From positions 3,459,001 to 3,523,000 of the forward strand of contig NZ_CP012382.1 of assembly GCF_001267885.1 (NCBI RefSeq): a stretch of 64,000 bases of DNA, in the 5' to 3' direction. The notes under the pieces are model-generated. The model made no database searches. It had not been told where the DNA came from and worked only from the letters and a program-made list of their open reading frames with translations. The first letter of the stretch is position 1. Each line of letters opens with the position of its first letter. Of this stretch, positions 59,973-64,000 are shown piece after piece. The DNA is from Streptomyces ambofaciens ATCC 23877 (GTDB lineage Bacteria > Actinomycetota > Actinomycetes > Streptomycetales > Streptomycetaceae). The position numbers were made by a program, and so were the translations under genes.

Positions 59973-62924
59973 ATGGACGGTGTACCGCGGGTCCCGGAGC
60001 AGCGGCGGCCCGACCCGGCCGCGCTGCGCTTCGGTGTGCTCGGGCCGGTGCGCGCCTGGCGCGGTGACGAGCCGCTGGCCACCGGCTCCCCGCAGCAGCG
60101 CGCCCTTCTGGCCGCCCTGCTGCTCCGCGAGGGCCGTACGGCCACGGCCGCCGAGCTGATCGACGCCCTGTGGGGCGAGGAACCGCCGTCGCAGGCACTG
60201 GCGGCGGTGCGGACGTACGCGTCCCGGCTGCGGAAGATCCTGGACCCCGGCGTCCTGGTGAGCGAGTCGGGCGGCTACGCGGTGCGGGGCCTGGACGACG
60301 GGGCGTCGGACCTCGCGCAGGCCCAGGACCTGGCCGCCGCGGCGGAGAAGGCGCGCGGCGCCGGGGATCTGTGCCACGCCCGGGACGTGCTGCGCCGCGC
60401 GCTGGCGCTGTGGGACGGCGAGGTGCTGGCCGGCGTACCGGGCCCCTACGCCGAGGCCCAGCGCGTCCGCCTGGAGGAGTGGCGGCTCCAACTCCTCGAG
60501 ACCCGCCTCGACATGGACCTGGAGCAGGGCTGCCACGCGGAGGCGGTCTCGGAGCTGACGGCGCTCACGGCGGCACACCCCCTGCGGGAGCGCCTGCGCG
60601 AGCTCCTGATGCTGGCCCTCTACCGCAGCGGACGCCAGGCCGAGGCCCTCGCCGTCTACGCGGACACGCGGCGCCTGCTCGCCGACGAGCTGGGCGTCGA
60701 CCCGCGCCCCGGCCTCCAGGAACTCCAGGCGCGCATCCTCCGGGCCGACCCGGGCCTGGCCGAGCCGTCGGCGCCGGCCGCGGAGACGTCGGTGGCCCCG
60801 GTCCGCCCGGCCCAGCTCCCCGCGACGGTGCCCGACTTCACCGGACGCGCCTCCTTCGTCCGCGAGCTGAGCGGCGTACTGGCCTCGGCCTCCGGGCACG
60901 GGGCGGCGGGCCCGGTGATGGCGGTCTCGGCGCTGGCCGGCATCGGCGGCGTCGGCAAGACCACCCTCGCGGTGCACGTCGCCCACCAGGCGCGGGCCGC
61001 CTTCCCCGACGGGCAGCTCTACGTCGACCTCCAGGGGGCGGGCGGGCGCTCGGCGGAGCCGGAAACGGTACTGGGCTCCTTCCTGCGCGCCCTCGGCACG
61101 GCCGACTCCGCCGTCCCCGACTCCCTCGCGGAACGGGCCGCCCTCTACCGCTCCGTCCTGGACGGCCGCCGCGTCCTCGTCCTCCTCGACAACGCCCGGG
61201 ACGCCGCCCAGGTACGCCCGCTGCTGCCCGGCACGGAGGGCTGCGCGGCGCTGGTGACCTCGCGGGTGCGGATGGTGGACCTCGCCGGGGCGCACCTGGT
61301 CGACCTGGACGTGATGTCGCCGGACGAGGCGCTGGCGCTCTTCACGAGGATCGTGGGCGAGGAGCGGGTGTCCTCGGAGCGGGAGTCGGCCCTGGACGTG
61401 GTCGGGGCGTGCGGTTTCCTGCCCCTGGCCATCCGCATCGCCGCGTCCCGGCTGGCGGCCCGCCGCACCTGGACGGTGTCCGTCCTCGCCGCGAAGCTGG
61501 CCGACGAACGGCGCCGCCTGGACGAACTCCAGGCCGGCGACCTGGCCGTCAAGGCCACCTTCGAACTGGGCTACGGCCAGCTGGAACCGGCCCAGGCCCG
61601 CGCCTTCCGCCTCCTGGGTCTGGCCGACGGCCCGGACATCTCCCTGGCCGCCGCGGCGGCGGTGCTGGACCTGCCCGCCGAGGACACGGAGGAACTGCTG
61701 GAGTCCCTGGTGGACACCTCGCTGCTGGAGTCGGCGGCACCGGGCCGCTACCGGCTGCACGACCTGGTCCGCCTCTACGCGCGTGCGTGCGCCGAGCGGG
61801 ACGAGCATCCGCCGAGCGAGCGGGGGGCCGCGCTGTCGCGGCTGCTGGACTTCTACCTGGCCACGGCGGCGGCGGTCTACGCGATCGAGCGGCCCGGGGA
61901 CCGGCTGGTGGACGGCCTGGAGCCGACGGCGTACCCGGGGCTCACCTTCACCGAGGGCCCGGCGGCGCTGGACTGGCTGTACAGCGAGGCGTCGCCCCTG
62001 CTGGCCTGCGTGCGGCAGTCCGCCGGGACGGACCGGCTGCGGCGGGCGGTGGACCTGCTGTGGGCGGCGAAAGACCTGGCGGAGTCCGGCGCCGACTCGC
62101 GCCAGTACGAGACGACCGCCAGGGCGATGTGCGACGCCACGGAAGCCGCCGGCGACCGGCGCGCGCAGGGCAGGGCCCGGACCACCCTCACCAACGTCCT
62201 TCTGGTCTCCGGCCGTATCCAGCAGGCCGCCGAGCAGGCGGAGACGGCCATGTCACTGGCGGAGGTCGAGCGGGACTCGACCGCCGTCAGCTGGGTCGCC
62301 AACGACCGGGGACTGATCTCGCTGCACCAGGGCCGGTACGCGGACGGCAGGATCTTCCTGGAGCAGGCCATCGAGGGGTACCGCGCGGCCGACAACCGCG
62401 CCGGCGAAGCCCTCAGCCTGTGCAACCTGTCCCGCGCCCACCTGGGGATGGGCAACACCGCGAAGGCGGTGGCCATCGCGCACCGCGGGCTGACCGCCCA
62501 GCTCGACATCGGCAGGACGATGCGCCTGGCCAACGGGCACTTCACCCTCGGCATCGCGCTGACCGCGGCCGACCGCCACGGTGAGGCCCTGGACCAGTTC
62601 GCCGACGCCCTGCGGATCTTCGAGAGCCACCGGCAGCGCCTCTGGCAGGGGACGACCAACTTCCGCATCGCCGAGGTCCATCTGGCCGCCCACCGCCCGG
62701 CGCAGGCCGCCCGGCACGCGGAACAGGCCCTGGCACTGGGCTGCATCGGCGGCGACCGGATGCGGGGCAACGTGCTGACGCTCCTGGGGCGTTCGCTGAC
62801 CGGGCTGGGACAGGTCGACCGGGCGAAGGCCTGCTGGCAGGAGGCCCTCAGCCTCTTCCAGCAGTGCGGCGCCCCGCAGGCCGCCGAGGTGCAGGCCCTC
62901 CTCGCACCCGTGACCGCCGCCTGA
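59973..62924 (+). CDS. afsR: Global regulator AfsR (SARP-type with NB-ARC and TPR)
   Basis: 983 residues. The OmpR-like DNA-binding domain (about 18-110) and the BTAD domain (about 115-260) form the SARP module. An NB-ARC ATPase follows, with P-loop GIGGVGKTTL (about 322-331) and LVLLDNARD (Walker B). The last 300 residues are TPR repeats. The opening MDGVPRVPEQRR and the neighbours afsS and afsK identify the orthologue of S. coelicolor AfsR, which is phosphorylated by AfsK and activates afsS to switch on antibiotic production. The ATG follows AGGGGG. Confidence 0.93.
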   Translation: MDGVPRVPEQRRPDPAALRFGVLGPVRAWRGDEPLATGSPQQRALLAALLLREGRTATAAELIDALWGEEPPSQALAAVRTYASRLRKILDPGVLVSESGGYAVRGLDDGASDLAQAQDLAAAAEKARGAGDLCHARDVLRRALALWDGEVLAGVPGPYAEAQRVRLEEWRLQLLETRLDMDLEQGCHAEAVSELTALTAAHPLRERLRELLMLALYRSGRQAEALAVYADTRRLLADELGVDPRPGLQELQARILRADPGLAEPSAPAAETSVAPVRPAQLPATVPDFTGRASFVRELSGVLASASGHGAAGPVMAVSALAGIGGVGKTTLAVHVAHQARAAFPDGQLYVDLQGAGGRSAEPETVLGSFLRALGTADSAVPDSLAERAALYRSVLDGRRVLVLLDNARDAAQVRPLLPGTEGCAALVTSRVRMVDLAGAHLVDLDVMSPDEALALFTRIVGEERVSSERESALDVVGACGFLPLAIRIAASRLAARRTWTVSVLAAKLADERRRLDELQAGDLAVKATFELGYGQLEPAQARAFRLLGLADGPDISLAAAAAVLDLPAEDTEELLESLVDTSLLESAAPGRYRLHDLVRLYARACAERDEHPPSERGAALSRLLDFYLATAAAVYAIERPGDRLVDGLEPTAYPGLTFTEGPAALDWLYSEASPLLACVRQSAGTDRLRRAVDLLWAAKDLAESGADSRQYETTARAMCDATEAAGDRRAQGRARTTLTNVLLVSGRIQQAAEQAETAMSLAEVERDSTAVSWVANDRGLISLHQGRYADGRIFLEQAIEGYRAADNRAGEALSLCNLSRAHLGMGNTAKAVAIAHRGLTAQLDIGRTMRLANGHFTLGIALTAADRHGEALDQFADALRIFESHRQRLWQGTTNFRIAEVHLAAHRPAQAARHAEQALALGCIGGDRMRGNVLTLLGRSLTGLGQVDRAKACWQEALSLFQQCGAPQAAEVQALLAPVTAA

Positions 62925-62954
62925 ACGGGCCCCGGTCGGCAGGCCGGTGGGGGC

Positions 62955-62976
62955 GTTCAGCGTTCGTTTATCGCCC
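62955..62976 (+). promoter_or_regulatory. AfsR/PhoP box upstream of afsS
   Basis: Two consecutive 11-base units, GTTCAGCGTTC and GTTTATCGCCC, fit the PHO-box direct-repeat pattern. In S. coelicolor, AfsR and PhoP bind overlapping sites in the afsS promoter. The position here, about 180 bp before the afsS start, fits a -35-region activator site. Binding is inferred. Confidence 0.6.
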
Positions 62977-63138
62977 TCCGGCAGTGTCGTACCCGTCACA
63001 CCGTCGCGTCGGGGGGCAGACGGGGTGGCCGGGAGCCCGGGAAGTATCGTGCGGCTCCTGACGCCCGTCCGGCGGCCCACGGGGGAGCCACCGGGCGGGC
63101 GTTGCCCACTCGCCGACTTCGCGACGAAGGACACAGAC

Positions 63139-63324
63139 ATGAGCGACCAGATCAAGGACGCGGCGGCCACGCCGCAGGACAACGCGATGCCCACGCCGCC
63201 GGCGAAGGACGAGACCGTCACCACGCTCGACAACGCCATGCCCAGCGGGCCCGCGCGGGACGCGATCACGACGATGGACAACGCCATGCCGGCCCCGCCC
63301 GCCCTGGACCGGGACGGCAAGTAG
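63139..63324 (+). CDS. afsS: AfsS, small sigma-like pleiotropic activator
   Basis: 61 residues with three copies of a repeat ending DNAMPxxP (QDNAMPTPP, LDNAMPSGP, MDNAMPAPP), each preceded by Thr-rich spacing. S. coelicolor AfsS has 63 residues with T-x-x-DNHMPAP repeats; here His is replaced by Ala in all three. It acts downstream of AfsR to raise antibiotic production by an unknown mechanism. ATG at 63139. It is separated from afsR by 214 bp holding its own promoter. Confidence 0.9.
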   Translation: MSDQIKDAAATPQDNAMPTPPAKDETVTTLDNAMPSGPARDAITTMDNAMPAPPALDRDGK

Positions 63325-63343
63325 ACCTTCCGTCACACGGGGA

Positions 63344-63381
63344 TCGGCCGCGGCGGCGCGGAGGGGAGCCGCCGCGGCCGA
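63344..63381. terminator. Terminator after afsS
   Basis: TCGGCCGCGGCGGC (63344-63357) pairs perfectly with GCCGCCGCGGCCGA (63368-63381), between the convergent afsS and afsK genes. Confidence 0.85.
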
Positions 63382-63402
63382 CGTGTGTCCCGAGCCTCCG
63401 TC

Positions 63403-63431
63403 GGCCCGCACGGCCTCACGCCGTGCGGGCC
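63403..63431. terminator. Second hairpin overlapping the afsK stop codon
   Basis: GGCCCGCACGGC (63403-63414) pairs with GCCGTGCGGGCC (63420-63431); the afsK stop lies within its loop. Together with the hairpin at 63344 it separates the two converging transcripts. Confidence 0.75.
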
Positions 63432-64000
63432 GTCCCCGTTCCCTTCTCCGCGTCCAGCGCGTACACGCAGCGGTCCTTGCTGCACGCGTAGACGATGCCG
63501 TCGCGGACCACCGGGGAGCCGGTGATCTCGCCGCCGGTCGCGAGCTTCCAGCGCAGGCGGCCGTCGTCGGCCTTCAGGGTGTAGAGCAGGTGGTCCGTGG
63601 AGCCGAAGTGGATCCGGCCCTCCGCGACCGCGGGGGCGCCCACGATGTCGCCGCCCGCCTGGAAGCGCCACTTGGGAGTCCCCGTCACCGCGTCCAGGGT
63701 ATAGAGGCCCTTGCCGCTGCCCACGTGGACATGGCCGGCGGCGACCAGGACCGGGTCGGTCGAGGAGCGTGCCTCGGTCGCGATCCGCCAGCGGTCGCGG
63801 CCGTCGGTGGCGTCGAGAGCGTAGACGGTGCCCAGGTAGTCGGCCAGGTAGACCCCGCCGCCGGTCACCGCCGGTCCCGGCACGAAGGCCGGCGGGGCGA
63901 GGAAGACCGCCGGGGCCTCGAAGTGCCAGCGGACGTGGCCGGACGTGACCTCCAGGGCGAGGACCCGGGTGCCGGCCGAGACGTAGACGTAGCCGTCGGG
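63416..64000 (-). CDS. afsK: AfsK C-terminal PQQ-like beta-propeller (5' end beyond window)
   Basis: The last 194 residues of a larger protein enter from the right edge. They are PQQ/YWTD-type propeller blades repeating GxVYxxxxxGxxYALDAxDGxxRW (for instance YLADYLGTVYALDATDGRDRW). AfsK is a membrane-associated Ser/Thr kinase with such a C-terminal sensor region, and it stands convergent to afsS in this order in S. coelicolor. The kinase domain is outside the window, so the identity rests on the propeller and the neighbours. Confidence 0.8.
   Translation of the reverse strand, partial: PDGYVYVSAGTRVLALEVTSGHVRWHFEAPAVFLAPPAFVPGPAVTGGGVYLADYLGTVYALDATDGRDRWRIATEARSSTDPVLVAAGHVHVGSGKGLYTLDAVTGTPKWRFQAGGDIVGAPAVAEGRIHFGSTDHLLYTLKADDGRLRWKLATGGEITGSPVVRDGIVYACSKDRCVYALDAEKGTGTARTA

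Noticed and set aside
60170..62584. An 804-codon frame inside afsR on the same strand
   Set aside because: Gly/Arg/Pro-rich frame-shifted reading of afsR; no domains.

Overview
The window is very GC-rich, with strong G/C bias at third codon positions, Shine-Dalgarno sequences of the GGAGG type and many GTG starts. The gene set (hrdD, tandem XRE/DUF397 pairs, afsR-afsS-afsK, fbiC, many TetR/MFS pairs) points to a Streptomyces chromosome. No replication origin, rRNA or CRISPR array was seen. There is one tRNA gene.

Region 1 (1-14.9 kb) is ordinary chromosome: a DeoR regulator cut by the window edge, two DHA2-type efflux pumps with their regulators, the group 2 sigma factor gene hrdD with a sigma-R-type promoter, a MarR/extradiol dioxygenase pair, a secreted M6 metalloprotease, a double-domain IclR regulator, and a decayed AfsA-like (gamma-butyrolactone synthase) fragment coupled to an NAD-dependent epimerase gene.

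Region 2 (15.1-24.9 kb) is an integrated, apparently defective mobile element in the 3' end of tRNA-Arg(CCU). It is bounded by a 43-bp direct repeat (15167-15209 and 24545-24587). The integrase is a frameshifted remnant and no replication or transfer gene is visible. The element keeps a minus-strand regulatory operon, a divergent GntR gene with paired operators, and a three-gene operon of lower GC content that matches the ABC-three-component (ABC-3C) conflict systems: nuclease-like effector, small middle component MC6 and DUF2326 ATPase. A third, decayed tRNA-end copy at 24902-24931, with its own terminator and a scrap of integrase gene before it, indicates that an earlier element sat in tandem and was almost wholly deleted.

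Region 3 (25-29.6 kb) is accessory: an orphan HigA-like antitoxin with a toxin stub, an MFS gene reduced to its two ends, and a TetR-controlled streptogramin resistance operon (Vgb lyase, Vat acetyltransferase, DUF5701 protein).

Region 4 (29.8-64 kb) runs through an MFS/ArsR pair, glutathione peroxidase, two XRE/DUF397 regulatory pairs, a D-Ala-D-Ala carboxypeptidase, a sodium:solute symporter, and a likely polymorphic-toxin locus (RHS protein with a glycine-rich hydrophobic tail, followed by two tiny membrane proteins). It continues through a probable catalytically dead ADP-ribosylglycohydrolase and fbiC (F420 biosynthesis) with a deazaflavin oxidoreductase nearby, and ends in the afsR-afsS-afsK global regulators. 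From memory, this order resembles the SCO4444-SCO4423 region of S. coelicolor, whereas hrdD and its neighbours resemble SCO3202-SCO3208. A rearrangement breakpoint therefore probably lies between 14.5 and 32 kb, around the tRNA/accessory zone.

Several genes look broken by small indels or repeat expansion: the integrase, the AfsA fragment, the helix-turn-helix gene at 49.4-50.1 kb, the signal-peptide region of the PHP hydrolase, and the MFS remnant.
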